This document shows, one piece after another, positions 20,801 to 28,447 of a stretch of 46,560 bases of DNA. The notes beneath the pieces are model-generated. The model was not told the origin of the DNA and made no database searches. It was given only the letters and a program-made list of their open reading frames with translations. The translations under genes and the position numbers were made by a program. Source of the DNA: Anaerolineae bacterium (lineage in GTDB: Bacteria > Chloroflexota > Anaerolineae > Promineifilales > Promineifilaceae); assembly GCA_028277515.1 (NCBI GenBank), contig JANQGC010000250.1:1-46560 (forward strand), written 5' to 3'. Within the stretch, counting starts at the first letter, position 1, and the number at the start of each line of letters is the position of its first letter.

Positions 20801-21095
20801 CAATGTAAGCGGTAAATCTTGGATTCGCTGTAATCATCCCAACATCATCATTGAAACGATTAAAAAAGCTGAAGATGGGGATGGGATCATTCTGCGCTTA
20901 TATGATAGTCTTGGACAGCGGGGTGCGGCCGAATTAATAACGACCTTCCACGTAAATTCAGCCTGGCAAACGAACTTATTAGAGGAAAACCAAAACCTGC
21001 TAGCCGTAACAGATGGAAAAGTTCAGTTCAACTATAGACCATTCCAAATCATTACTTTGCGCTTGCAAAGGGAGAGCTGGGTGTGGAAGCATTAA
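17883..21095 (+). CDS. Glycoside hydrolase family 38 alpha-mannosidase
   Basis: Retaining alpha-mannosidase, 1070 residues, the usual size for bacterial GH38 of the cytosolic MAN2C1-like type. An N-terminal beta-rich region of about 230 residues precedes the catalytic domain. The zinc-binding motif is AVGHAHIDVAWLW near residue 255. The predicted nucleophile is Asp332 in GGMWVEADCNITGSES, and WLPDVFGYAWNLPQ and AFGHGDGGGGPTEEM are further family signatures. A large C-terminal beta-sandwich region follows. There is no signal peptide, so it probably acts on imported oligosaccharide. Its stop overlaps the next gene by 13 nt. This enzyme is the best evidence that the substrate contains alpha-mannose. 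Confidence 0.95.
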   Translation: MKHKIRWTLEKVTQRLELISPLVYTNREPLAPFLYRELASPEIDPPISPDIDDHHWDKIPFHSYWGKWRTDFVLRTRFSCPQDWDSSLPVALYLPLGDSGDFIHPEALAYIDGTALASCDRYHHEIVIPDNYRDGREHLLALHGWTGLGGWREPDSQTQLYLRPCFLVQIETKLRAFIATARIAIGIAGQLNDDHPTKSYLLSGLNEAFTTLETKAPLEDEFYLSVPLAHKILQEAVKQAGMPINMDVTAVGHAHIDVAWLWTLGQTRRKAGRTFHNVINLMERFPEFKFTQSQPQLYDYVRQDYPKLFESIKQKVVDGQWEAIGGMWVEADCNITGSESLARQFLLGRSFFQRHFGKGKDSPILWLPDVFGYAWNLPQLIKQAGLEYFFTIKIGWSQYNRMPYDSFWWQGLDGTRVLTHYSTTTDSENSYASTYNARVTPEEAVRTWTNFQQKDLGRLGKSPPVLMAFGHGDGGGGPTEEMLENVQEMANFPGVPRIQFGTARAFFEDLDEQFGDVLPVWNGELYLEYHRGTYTTQARNKRANRKSEILLQNAEFLAVLAEALDDGYRYPDGKLAKSWELVCLNQFHDIIPGSSINEVYVDSLAQYQEVREIGQEVREHVLEVLGNSTTDALQIANCAPVNRNDLLFIEQEDLPLLAKVGGSPARTQKVDGGVLLDPGELNPYSITSFEAIDGIPREFESTLSVSERHLENAWIRVQFDQQGDITRIFDKKNIREILPKGQIANQFQAFEDRPMRWDAWDIDIYYDDRVWFADPASSIEVVEKGPLRVTLLIRRRILASEYVQRISLTAKSPELIFENWINWQQEHVLLKVAFPVNILTSFATYEVQWGHVQRPTHRNTSWDWARFETCAHKWADVSEANYGVSLLNDCKYGYDVQDSVDGTHSVMRLSLLRSPTYPDPVADQGEHRFAYTLFPHEGRVGSATIAKAYALNNPLLVKINPDHPQNAMGRGLPNVSGKSWIRCNHPNIIIETIKKAEDGDGIILRLYDSLGQRGAAELITTFHVNSAWQTNLLEENQNLLAVTDGKVQFNYRPFQIITLRLQRESWVWKH

Positions 21096-22132
21096 AAATC
21101 ATTAATCCGAATCACCTTGAATTAATCCAAATACCTATGCCCGAACCTCAAGGTGACGAAGTTTTGATAAAGGTGATGGCCAGTGGCATTTGTGGAACTG
21201 ATATCCATATTTTTCGCGGAGAATATATGGGGGATTATCCTGTAATCCCGGGCCATGAATTTTCAGGGGTTGTTGAGAAGGTAGGGGATTTTGTTACAAG
21301 ATTTGAACCGGGCGACCGGGTCGCCGTTGAACCTAATATTGCCTGTGATAATTGCTATAACTGTTTACATAACCGCCATAATTTTTGTTTGAATTGGTCT
21401 GCTGTTGGGGTTACCCAGCCAGGAGGTATGGAGCAGTATGTGGTCGCCCCGGAAAAGGCAGTATTTGATATTGGTGACATCCCATTCGAGTATGGGGCAT
21501 TTATGGAACCCCTTTCCTGTGTCTTACATGGCGTGGAGAGATTAGATCCGGAACTGGCTTCCAGCATACTGATTATTGGGGCCGGTCCAATCGGCCTGCT
21601 ACTTTTGCAAGTTCTTAGACATTATGGCGCCGCTGAAATCACGGTAGTTGATATGAATCCTGCCAGGGTAAGTTTCGCCTCAGAGTTGGGTGCAGATGTT
21701 GTTACCAACGATTTAGATGAATTGCAGCGAGCAGATTATGATGCTGTTGTTGATGCTACCGGCGTCATTGCGGTTATGAGTCGCTGCATCGATTTCGTTC
21801 GCCATGGTGGAAAGATACTTTTTTTTGGTGTTCCTCCAATGGGAGAGAAAATAACGATGGAGGCATTTCCGATTTTCCGCAAGGGTTTGACACTCCTGTC
21901 TTCTTTTACATCTGTGCGCAACTCCTACCAGGCCCTGAATTTAATTAAACAAAAGCAAATTTCATTGAATGGACTGGTATCTCATAAACTTGAACTGGGG
22001 CAATTTCAGCAAGGAATTGAGATTCTGGAACAGGGTCTTGATGACGTTAAGAAGGTCATGATTATGCCCAATGGTGATTTTACTTCTGACCATGCTGAAT
22101 GGCTAGGGAAAAAGGGGCGATTTGGTAAATGA
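21083..22132 (+). CDS. Zinc-dependent alcohol dehydrogenase (sorbitol/threonine dehydrogenase type)
   Basis: Medium-chain dehydrogenase/reductase of 349 residues that oxidises a polyol or sugar hydroxyl with NAD(P). Catalytic zinc ligands are seen in SGICGTDIH and IPGHEFSG. The structural zinc cysteines are in CDNCYNCLHNRHNFC. The Rossmann motif IIGAGPIGLLLLQ lies near residue 167. The GTG start lies inside the end of the mannosidase gene, so translation is coupled. It is the last recognisable gene of the + strand catabolic unit and probably processes the sugar or polyol released upstream. Confidence 0.94.
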   Translation: MEALKIINPNHLELIQIPMPEPQGDEVLIKVMASGICGTDIHIFRGEYMGDYPVIPGHEFSGVVEKVGDFVTRFEPGDRVAVEPNIACDNCYNCLHNRHNFCLNWSAVGVTQPGGMEQYVVAPEKAVFDIGDIPFEYGAFMEPLSCVLHGVERLDPELASSILIIGAGPIGLLLLQVLRHYGAAEITVVDMNPARVSFASELGADVVTNDLDELQRADYDAVVDATGVIAVMSRCIDFVRHGGKILFFGVPPMGEKITMEAFPIFRKGLTLLSSFTSVRNSYQALNLIKQKQISLNGLVSHKLELGQFQQGIEILEQGLDDVKKVMIMPNGDFTSDHAEWLGKKGRFGK

Positions 22133-22451
22133 TCCCTGTAAAATTCAGACATTAGAAAATCCATCTTTACCTAAACTTGCGCAAGAATTGAAGTCTATCA
22201 GAAGATATAATACTGGTCAGATTAGCACGAATTTCCTGGCCTTGTATGGAAATCAAACTCCTGTTTTCTTGCTATTGTCAAGAACAAAAAACGCGCACAG
22301 GAACTTGGGCAGTTCTAATGCACCCATCGGACCTGGCGATAAGGAATGTTTCGCTGACGGCAACGAATTGACAGTGAACTTTATAAGCAGCATGTTCAAA
22401 AATCTTAAATCAGGAGGAACTGTAGATGGAGCGAAACGCGCCTACAAATGA
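22122..22451 (+). CDS. Doubtful 109-residue ORF
   Basis: The frame opens at TTG 22122, overlapping the dehydrogenase end by 11 nt, and closes at 22451. No ribosome binding site suits the start and no family is recognised. Its composition (for example ALYGNQTPVFLLL, NELTVNFISSMFKNL) is protein-like, so it could be a remnant of a gene brought in with the methyltransferase, perhaps a partner restriction protein, but nothing in it proves this. It could equally be a chance frame in non-coding DNA. Confidence 0.25.
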   Translation: MVNDPCKIQTLENPSLPKLAQELKSIRRYNTGQISTNFLALYGNQTPVFLLLSRTKNAHRNLGSSNAPIGPGDKECFADGNELTVNFISSMFKNLKSGGTVDGAKRAYK

Positions 22452-22458
22452 CATTTGA
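22426..22458 (+). CDS. Ten-codon mini-ORF with strong ribosome binding site
   Basis: AGGAGG at 22412-22417 is ideally spaced (8 nt) from an ATG at 22426, but that frame encodes only MERNAPTNDI before TGA at 22456-22458. The methyltransferase frame begins just after, with a TTG at 22455 overlapping this stop and an ATG at 22476. It may be a leader peptide that couples translation into the methyltransferase, or the original start of a frameshifted gene. Confidence 0.35.
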   Translation: MERNAPTNDI

Positions 22459-22475
22459 TTAAATTGGAATTAGCG

Positions 22476-23399
22476 ATGAAAAAAAAACGCGCACCACGAA
22501 ATAGAACCCTTACGTTAACTGATGACGAAATTGAAACACTTGCCTCCAAACTGATTCGACTTGTACAACCAACAAGCGTTGATGACATTACTAATCAAGT
22601 TATCAATCAGGATGTTATGGAAGTATTGCAATTTCTCCCAAAACAGTTCGTGGATCTAATGATAATTGATCCACCTTACAATTTAACAAAAAATTATAAT
22701 GGACATGTATTTCGTTCGCGTCAAGCAGCAGATTATTCGTCCTGGTTTGAAAACGTACTCTCCTCAATTCTTCCATTCCTTCGACCCAAAGCCACAGTTT
22801 ATGTCTGTAGTGATTGGAAAACATCAAATCTTGTTTTTCCAGTTTTGGACAAATATCTGCATGTCCGAAACAGAATTACATGGGAAAGGGAAAAAGGACG
22901 GGGGGCAAAAACCAATTGGAAAAACAATACAGAAGATATCTGGTTTTGTACAGTTGATAATAATTATTGTTTTAATGTTGACTCCGTCAAACTCAAACGG
23001 CGAGTATTAGCTCCTTATCGTTCTAAGGATGGAAAGCCAAAAGATTGGAAAGATACAGACAATGGGAGATATCGATTGACATATCCATCAAATTTGTGGT
23101 CGGATGTTACAGTTCCTTTTTGGTCGATGCCTGAGAATACCGATCACCCAACTCAGAAACCAGAAAAGCTTATGGCAAAACTAATTTTAGCAAGTTCCAA
23201 TATCGGCGATTATGTGTTCGATCCATTCCTAGGGAGTGGAACAACGGCAGTTGTAGCACAAAAACTTGAAAGGCAGTTCTGTGGTGTTGAACTCAATAGA
23301 GAATATTGTTGTTGGGCAATGAAGCGTTTGGAACGCGCTTTGCATGACAATACCATTCAAGGATATGCCGACGGGGTATTTTGGGAGAGAAACAGTTAA
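22476..23399 (+). CDS. Site-specific DNA methyltransferase (DPPY type, orphan)
   Basis: Amino-methyltransferase that transfers a methyl group from S-adenosylmethionine to adenine N6 or cytosine N4 in DNA, 307 residues from ATG 22476. The catalytic motif IIDPPYNLTKNY is at residues 63-74. The cofactor motif FDPFLGSGTT follows near residue 250, giving the beta-class motif order. HPTQKPEKL precedes it, as usual. A-rich, lysine-heavy codon use (for example MKKKRAPRNR) differs from the flanking catabolic genes and suggests horizontal acquisition. No restriction endonuclease is recognisable beside it, so it is either an orphan or a remnant of a restriction-modification unit. Confidence 0.9.
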   Translation: MKKKRAPRNRTLTLTDDEIETLASKLIRLVQPTSVDDITNQVINQDVMEVLQFLPKQFVDLMIIDPPYNLTKNYNGHVFRSRQAADYSSWFENVLSSILPFLRPKATVYVCSDWKTSNLVFPVLDKYLHVRNRITWEREKGRGAKTNWKNNTEDIWFCTVDNNYCFNVDSVKLKRRVLAPYRSKDGKPKDWKDTDNGRYRLTYPSNLWSDVTVPFWSMPENTDHPTQKPEKLMAKLILASSNIGDYVFDPFLGSGTTAVVAQKLERQFCGVELNREYCCWAMKRLERALHDNTIQGYADGVFWERNS

Positions 23400-23536
23400 A
23401 TGGTCAGAAGGAATCTTTAGAAAAAACCCATCCCCAAAGCAACTAAACCAAGACTCATTACACAACAAGTCAGGTTAATAAATTGAAAAATTGCCACTCA
23501 TCTTGCGTATCCTACTTCTTTCATCAAGATTTTTTC

Positions 23537-25939
23537 CTATTCATGCGTCAATACTTCCCGAACTGTCAGCCGGGACGCACTGCGAGCAGGCCAATAACTG
23601 GCTAAGATTGCAACAATCACGGCAATCACTAACCAGATCAGGACGCCATTGATTGAAAAGGTGTACTTTAACGGCATTTCCATCAATTTAAGCCCGATCA
23701 ATTTACTGGCGAACATGCCGATTGGAAGAGCCAGGGCCGAGGCAGCAACCCAACTCAGCAGGCCGATAATGGCCCCTTCGATCAAGACCAGTTGTAAGAT
23801 TGAGCCATCGGAAGCGCCAATCGCTCTCATAACGCCGATTTCGCGGACACGCTCCAAAACATTCAAACTCATTGTGCCCGATAACCCTAAGCCGCCCACC
23901 ACGGCCAGGATCACAGCCATCGATAGCAAAAACTGGATTAAAAAATTGAACCCGGAAATCATAGACTGGCGAAAATCATCAACCACAGCAGTTTCTGATA
24001 CCTTTATCCCGGCCCGGTCTAATGTCATTTCAATTTGTTGGGCTATCCTCTTTTGCCCGGTTGCATCCGCTGTATTGGTAGACACCTGAATGGTTGTTGC
24101 CTTACCAACCTGGCGGGCTGCATAGGAGGCAAAAGGATAATTGGCGTACATTAGCGGTTCGGCCATTAATCCCTGCACCACACCAACAATTTGCCAGCGC
24201 GTTTCACGTCGACCAAATTTAAGGACGACTTCATCGCCCACCTTTAAATCAGGTTCCTTTTTAAGCAGGTCGGTATTAACGACCAGCGCGTTAGTATCGT
24301 CAACCTCAAGCCAGCGCCCCGACCGCAATTCGGGGTTAATCATCCCAGTATCGGCATACGGTGCCACGATGTTATAGTTTTTACTGTGGCGATCATCAGG
24401 CCGCAAGCGTCTGGCCTGGTAAAATCCCCAACTTTCCACTTTGCTAACGCCTGGTATTTGTGAGAGCATCCGAATGATTTTTTCGCTGCGATAATTATCC
24501 ACCAATTGGACATCAACGTCATACTGCCAATAAGTTAACAGCCGATCTAAAGAAACCATTAATGAATCTCGTACATTAAAAACAGAGATAAAAATGGCCC
24601 CGGCGATCGTCAAAGTTACCAGTGTTAAAACCAGTCTTCCTTTTCGGCGGAATGTGTTACGCAACGAAAGCATTAGCGGTCGCGATATCCCTCGTAATCG
24701 CTGCAGTAGCCTGTCGATTAGCCCTCCGCTCACCTGATTTTGTTTGCTGCCATTATTGCTAATCGCTTCATGCACTGTGACGCTAGTCCCGGAAATAATG
24801 GGATAGATGGCTGCTATTACCGGCACTAGCAACCCAATGGCGATCTGCACTGCATAAACAGTGGGCGGAATGAGATGGCTTTGTATATCGATATTGAAAA
24901 AATTGGCCATAAACTTAGTAAACAACCAGGCTCCACCAATGCCCGCTGGTATGGCAATAACCAGAGCAACCAAACCATAGATAAGTACCGTGACAAAATA
25001 AAGTTGCATGATCATAGGGCGGGTGGCCCCAATCGATTTCATTATGCCAATCTGGCGGATATGTTGGGCTAATAAAGCCGAAATAGTGTTAATCACCAGA
25101 AATCCACTCAACAGTAAAGCTAAAACCCCCAGACCGCTCAGTACCAACATCATAGATTCTAAGAAGCGGTTGTATGGATGTTCACCCGGTGTTGGAATGT
25201 CAATATAAAGGACCAACATGTCGGCCTGGTTTTCCAGTTTCTTTTTTATCTGATCGCCTACATGCTCAATATGTTGTTTGTCCAGTTTGTCTTGTGCAAC
25301 TACAAAGTTAAGCTGGTAAAATTTGCGGGTAGCGGCCAGCCATTCAAGAGTATCCAGATTAATATATCCGCTGCCCTGGCGGGTCAATGCAGGTGCCAAT
25401 TGGCTTTGATCATGGACAATCCCTGTAACTTCAATCTGTTTTTCCTTCCTGCTGTTTGGAAATTTAATGGTGATGCTATCGCCAATATCTACCCCCATCC
25501 AGGCCAGCGTCTTTCGCTCGACCAAAAGCTGCTTTTTTGGCGGTGGCCATGCGCCGCTAATTGGCCACACTTTTTCCGTTTTCATTGTTTCAAAATCATC
25601 AACAGCGGTTAGGGTCAAGCTGCGCCAATCGCCGCCGGAGTTGGCTTTGAAGAGAAAAGAAAGGGACTGTTTGCCCTCTGCTGCTTCAACCTCCGGCAGG
25701 GATTCAATGGTTTCAACAACTTTGTTGTCAAACTCATCGGCCAAAAATACTCGACCACTGACCGGGTTGGTGGCTGTATAGCTCTGGTTTATTTCTCTAA
25801 GAAATACCGACTGTGAGCCGGACACAACCCCGACTGCAAAAATACCCACGGCGATCGAGAGGATAACCAGAAACGCCCGCGACTTATTCCGCCATACATC
25901 ACGAATAACTTTGCGCCAACGAGGGGCCAGGATTCTCAT
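23537..25939 (-). CDS. ABC transporter permease, FtsX/MacB type, two-repeat form
   Basis: Membrane subunit of an ABC exporter or lipid/lipoprotein-handling system, 800 residues. It has a duplicated FtsX architecture: a helix at about residues 18-38, an extracytoplasmic domain, three helices at about 270-385, a helix near 432-452, a second extracytoplasmic domain, and three helices near 665-790. The segments LAQHIRQIGIMKSIGATRPMI and LERVREIGVMRAIGASDGS are the repeated cytoplasmic coupling motifs of FtsX permeases. It starts at ATG 25939, immediately after the ATPase gene, with which it must form a complex. The substrate is unknown. Confidence 0.93.
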   Translation of the reverse strand: MRILAPRWRKVIRDVWRNKSRAFLVILSIAVGIFAVGVVSGSQSVFLREINQSYTATNPVSGRVFLADEFDNKVVETIESLPEVEAAEGKQSLSFLFKANSGGDWRSLTLTAVDDFETMKTEKVWPISGAWPPPKKQLLVERKTLAWMGVDIGDSITIKFPNSRKEKQIEVTGIVHDQSQLAPALTRQGSGYINLDTLEWLAATRKFYQLNFVVAQDKLDKQHIEHVGDQIKKKLENQADMLVLYIDIPTPGEHPYNRFLESMMLVLSGLGVLALLLSGFLVINTISALLAQHIRQIGIMKSIGATRPMIMQLYFVTVLIYGLVALVIAIPAGIGGAWLFTKFMANFFNIDIQSHLIPPTVYAVQIAIGLLVPVIAAIYPIISGTSVTVHEAISNNGSKQNQVSGGLIDRLLQRLRGISRPLMLSLRNTFRRKGRLVLTLVTLTIAGAIFISVFNVRDSLMVSLDRLLTYWQYDVDVQLVDNYRSEKIIRMLSQIPGVSKVESWGFYQARRLRPDDRHSKNYNIVAPYADTGMINPELRSGRWLEVDDTNALVVNTDLLKKEPDLKVGDEVVLKFGRRETRWQIVGVVQGLMAEPLMYANYPFASYAARQVGKATTIQVSTNTADATGQKRIAQQIEMTLDRAGIKVSETAVVDDFRQSMISGFNFLIQFLLSMAVILAVVGGLGLSGTMSLNVLERVREIGVMRAIGASDGSILQLVLIEGAIIGLLSWVAASALALPIGMFASKLIGLKLMEMPLKYTFSINGVLIWLVIAVIVAILASYWPARSASRLTVREVLTHE

Positions 25940-25940
25940 G

Positions 25941-26687
25941 TCAATTCTCCATATCCCGACTGTTTAACATTGTGTCGTTAATGATTTTTCCGTCTAGAAT
26001 GGTGACAATGCGGGAGCCTTCCTGGGCCAGGTCGTTGTCGTGAGTAACCATCACAATGGTTTTATCTTCGTCAACCAATCGTTTGAACAAAGTTAGAATC
26101 GAATCGGCAGTTTTGGAATCCAGGCTGCCCGTTGGCTCATCGGCCACAATGATCGGTGGATCGTTAGCCAGGGCGCGAGCAATGGCCACCCGCTGCTGCT
26201 GTCCGCCGGAAATGGCCGCCGGCATTTTGTGGGCATGCCCAACCATATCAACCTGCTCCAATAATGCCATTGCTTTTTGCTCCCGCTCAGTAAAATGATA
26301 TACCTGGCAAAAGTCCATCGGCAGCATGACATTTTCTACCAAACTCAACATGGGTAGAAGCTGGAAAAATTGAAAGACAATCCCCAGATTTTTACCTCGC
26401 CAAACGGCCATTTGCCCTTCGGACAGGGTGTGAACGGGGGTGTCTCCGACAAAAACTCTACCCTCTGAGGGTCGATCAATGCCGGTTATCATATTGGTCA
26501 GGGTTGATTTGCCACTGCCCGATTTGCCCACGATGGTCACAAATTCACCGCTGTTAATTTCCAGATCAATGTCTTTGAGCGCCGTAAACGAGCCGGCCGG
26601 TGTAGCGAACTTTTTGACAACTCGATCCAACTCAATTAAATGTTGATGGTTATTTTTGTTATTAGTCTGTTGCATATTGCTAAACAT
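25941..26687 (-). CDS. ABC transporter ATP-binding protein, LolD/MacB type
   Basis: ATPase of 248 residues partnering the FtsX-type permease. Walker A is GKSGSGKST, the Q-loop is in [19 protein letters not shown], the signature is [12 protein letters not shown], Walker B is [12 protein letters not shown] and the H-loop is VTHDNDLA. This is the MacB/LolD/SalX family pattern. ATGs at 26687 and 26675 are both possible and neither has a clear Shine-Dalgarno sequence; the domain begins around residue 17 of the longer form. The stop lies next to the permease start. It belongs to the TetR-headed minus-strand operon. Confidence 0.94.
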   Translation of the reverse strand: MFSNMQQTNNKNNHQHLIELDRVVKKFATPAGSFTALKDIDLEINSGEFVTIVGKSGSGKSTLTNMITGIDRPSEGRVFVGDTPVHTLSEGQMAVWRGKNLGIVFQFFQLLPMLSLVENVMLPMDFCQVYHFTEREQKAMALLEQVDMVGHAHKMPAAISGGQQQRVAIARALANDPPIIVADEPTGSLDSKTADSILTLFKRLVDEDKTIVMVTHDNDLAQEGSRIVTILDGKIINDTMLNSRDMEN

Positions 26688-26775
26688 TTATTATTAGATA
26701 GGCTTTTATTATTAATATCTCCAGACATATTCAAATTAGGTTGGAATCTGATTGCCTTCTGAGCAAGTAGCTGGC

Positions 26776-26934
26776 CTAATTAATAACCCATTCCAGTATC
26801 CACCACACTGTAATTACAATCAGAGTGGAGAGAAAGAAGGCGATGACCCAGTTGATGTCAAAAACCAACCAAAGTATGAAAAAGAGAATGAAATCGGCAA
26901 TTGCCGCTAAAGCTGATTTGAAGAGACTGCCTAT
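26776..26934 (-). CDS. 52-residue small membrane protein with apparent ATA start
   Basis: On the minus strand, AAGGAG at 26941-26946 is followed after 6 nt by ATA (26934-26932) and an open frame of 52 codons ending in TAG. The product is strongly hydrophobic with two predicted helices: about residues 9-25 (LAAIADFILFFILWLVF) and 29-47 (WVIAFFLSTLIVITVWWIL). No ATG, GTG or well-placed TTG exists in the frame. The frame lies 10 nt after the six-helix ABC protein and before the ATPase. Operon position, ribosome binding site and hydrophobicity argue that it is real. The AUA start is either rare initiation or a mutated ATG. Confidence 0.6.
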   Translation of the reverse strand: MGSLFKSALAAIADFILFFILWLVFDINWVIAFFLSTLIVITVWWILEWVIN

Positions 26935-26944
26935 GTTTAACTCC

Positions 26945-27808
26945 TTAATCGTTCAATCTGCTGGAAATCTCTTTCAACCGAATGAGTTGTTGATAAAACA
27001 AGGGCAGGGCGATGACACTGGCCATATACTCATAAACGTACATTAAACTCGAGAAGATTGTGCCGTAAGTGGTGACACCACTATCAATAACAGCGAACAA
27101 AGCGTACAGCAGCAGAATAATCATACTGCCCCACACGAGTGAAAAGTTGAACGTTTCAAAATCGGATAACTTGATGTTCCAGTGCATCACGTTTTTGAAG
27201 TGGGCGGTCGTTCGATTTTTGTCGGCAGTAGTCAATACATCCACCTGCTTTTCCAGCTCGTCATTGTAACTTTTGTTCAGCCGGAAATTTCGTTTGCCAC
27301 TTAGCAAATAGATCATGATTGTAAATAAAGTCGCGATCAAACAGGCAACAAAGATATTCCAATCAAGTGACGAGATGATCACCAGTGTACCAAACAAGCC
27401 GACAAAGCTATTCACAATTTCAGGCAATGAGTTTTCCAGGAACTCTACAAATTCCGTCAATAGGTTGGTTCTGGCCGTTATTTTTGATACCGATGACTCT
27501 TTTTTTTGTTCTTTGTCCACTAACTCCGGGGCAACTGTGGAATAAATTCCGGAGTAGATGTGCGTATCATAAAGCCGCCGGCCTGATCCAAGCAGCAGGG
27601 AAACAAAACCTAAAATCGCCAGAGAAATCAGGCCGTTGTAGTTTGAAGCCAGCAATCCATTGATGGCATAGCCCATAAACAAGGGGAAAAATAAATTGAC
27701 GGCCGCTTCCGCGATGACCAAAAACAGAGTGAAAGATATTCTTCCCTTGAACCTTTTGAAAAGTATACCCAGGGAAAACGTTTGCAAAGCTTCTTGTTTT
27801 ACCATCAT
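26945..27808 (-). CDS. ABC transporter six-transmembrane-domain protein lacking an ATPase domain
   Basis: Membrane protein of 287 residues resembling the six-helix domain of type-I exporters (ABC_membrane), but it ends where a nucleotide-binding domain would begin. Hydrophobic segments lie at about residues 24-52, 61-76, 130-160, 220-245 and 255-275. No Walker or signature motif is present. Such stand-alone membrane domains are known as a separate family of ABC six-transmembrane-domain proteins. It could use the ATPase encoded two genes downstream, but that ATPase is of MacB type and more likely serves the FtsX permease. ATG at 27808, 20 nt after the regulator. Confidence 0.82.
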   Translation of the reverse strand: MMVKQEALQTFSLGILFKRFKGRISFTLFLVIAEAAVNLFFPLFMGYAINGLLASNYNGLISLAILGFVSLLLGSGRRLYDTHIYSGIYSTVAPELVDKEQKKESSVSKITARTNLLTEFVEFLENSLPEIVNSFVGLFGTLVIISSLDWNIFVACLIATLFTIMIYLLSGKRNFRLNKSYNDELEKQVDVLTTADKNRTTAHFKNVMHWNIKLSDFETFNFSLVWGSMIILLLYALFAVIDSGVTTYGTIFSSLMYVYEYMASVIALPLFYQQLIRLKEISSRLND

Positions 27809-27828
27809 GGTAATTGTCGATTCTTGTA

Positions 27829-28371
27829 TTAAGCTGACAGTCCCTTGAGCAAGGTTCTAAACACTAAATCGGGCGCGTCTCGTCGAGCAATGTAGCCATC
27901 GTGGACCGAAGACCAGGCGGTGTAAATCAATCCTTCAATGGCGGCCGAAACCCAGGCAGTTGGAATATCTGGTGCGACAACACCTTCACTTTTCAATGCC
28001 TCAACCAATCCGATCCAGATTTGCGACTGTCGTTCATAAAGCATGATTATTTCGGGATCATCCTCAAACATCGGCCCTGACAACAAGAAGTTATAGCGAT
28101 CACCAAGGGGAACCATTACCGTTATGCAATCGCGCAGCATATCAGAGGCGCTTTGTTTTTGAGCCAAGATCGGCGCAATGACTTGCTCGCTCCGTTCAAA
28201 GGCTTCGATGGTCAGTTCCCGCAAAAGCGCTTCTCGGTTGGGGAAGTAGCGGTACAGCGTAGCGCGCCCAACCCCTCCGGCGTGAGCAATTTCATTCATC
28301 GATGCGCTTGGTTTTTGAGCTAATGTCGTCGCAGCTGCATCCAATAAGGAATCTTTAGTAGATTTATTCAA
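27829..28371 (-). CDS. TetR/AcrR family transcriptional regulator
   Basis: Repressor of 180 residues. The N-terminal helix-turn-helix is SMNEIAHAGGVGRATLYRYFPNREALLRE at about residues 24-52, and the rest is the variable ligand-binding and dimerisation domain. The start is a TTG with GAGG five nt upstream; a nearby ATG is out of frame. A perfect 30-bp palindrome ends 14 nt upstream and overlaps the predicted transcription start, which indicates autoregulation. It heads the exporter operon and probably derepresses it on binding a toxic or signalling compound. Confidence 0.93.
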   Translation of the reverse strand: MNKSTKDSLLDAAATTLAQKPSASMNEIAHAGGVGRATLYRYFPNREALLRELTIEAFERSEQVIAPILAQKQSASDMLRDCITVMVPLGDRYNFLLSGPMFEDDPEIIMLYERQSQIWIGLVEALKSEGVVAPDIPTAWVSAAIEGLIYTAWSSVHDGYIARRDAPDLVFRTLLKGLSA

Positions 28372-28385
28372 AGGGACCTCATTGA

Positions 28386-28415
28386 CTTAAATGAGACAAT
28401 ATTGTCTCATTTAAG
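28386..28415. promoter_or_regulatory. 30-bp perfect palindrome, predicted TetR-family operator
   Basis: The half-site CTTAAATGAGACAAT (28386-28400) is followed directly by its exact reverse complement (28401-28415). It lies between the -10 box and the TTG start of the TetR gene, covering the predicted transcription start. Size and position fit a TetR-family operator that blocks transcription of the whole exporter operon. Confidence 0.88.
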
Positions 28416-28418
28416 ACC

Positions 28419-28447
28419 ATATTATCATGCACTAGATGATTTGTCAA
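28419..28447 (-). promoter_or_regulatory. Sigma-70 type promoter of the TetR/exporter operon
   Basis: Read on the minus strand, TTGACA (28447-28442), a 17-nt spacer and TAATAT (28424-28419) match the housekeeping consensus closely. Transcription would start near 28412, inside the palindromic operator. It would drive the regulator and the four genes after it. Confidence 0.82.

Noticed and set aside
23400..23536. Bidirectional terminator between convergent methyltransferase and permease genes
   Set aside because: A terminator would be expected here, but no stable hairpin with a T-tract could be found by eye.
25178..25781. Two + strand frames of 104 and 144 codons inside the FtsX permease
   Set aside because: They lie fully antisense to a well-supported gene and show no family features.
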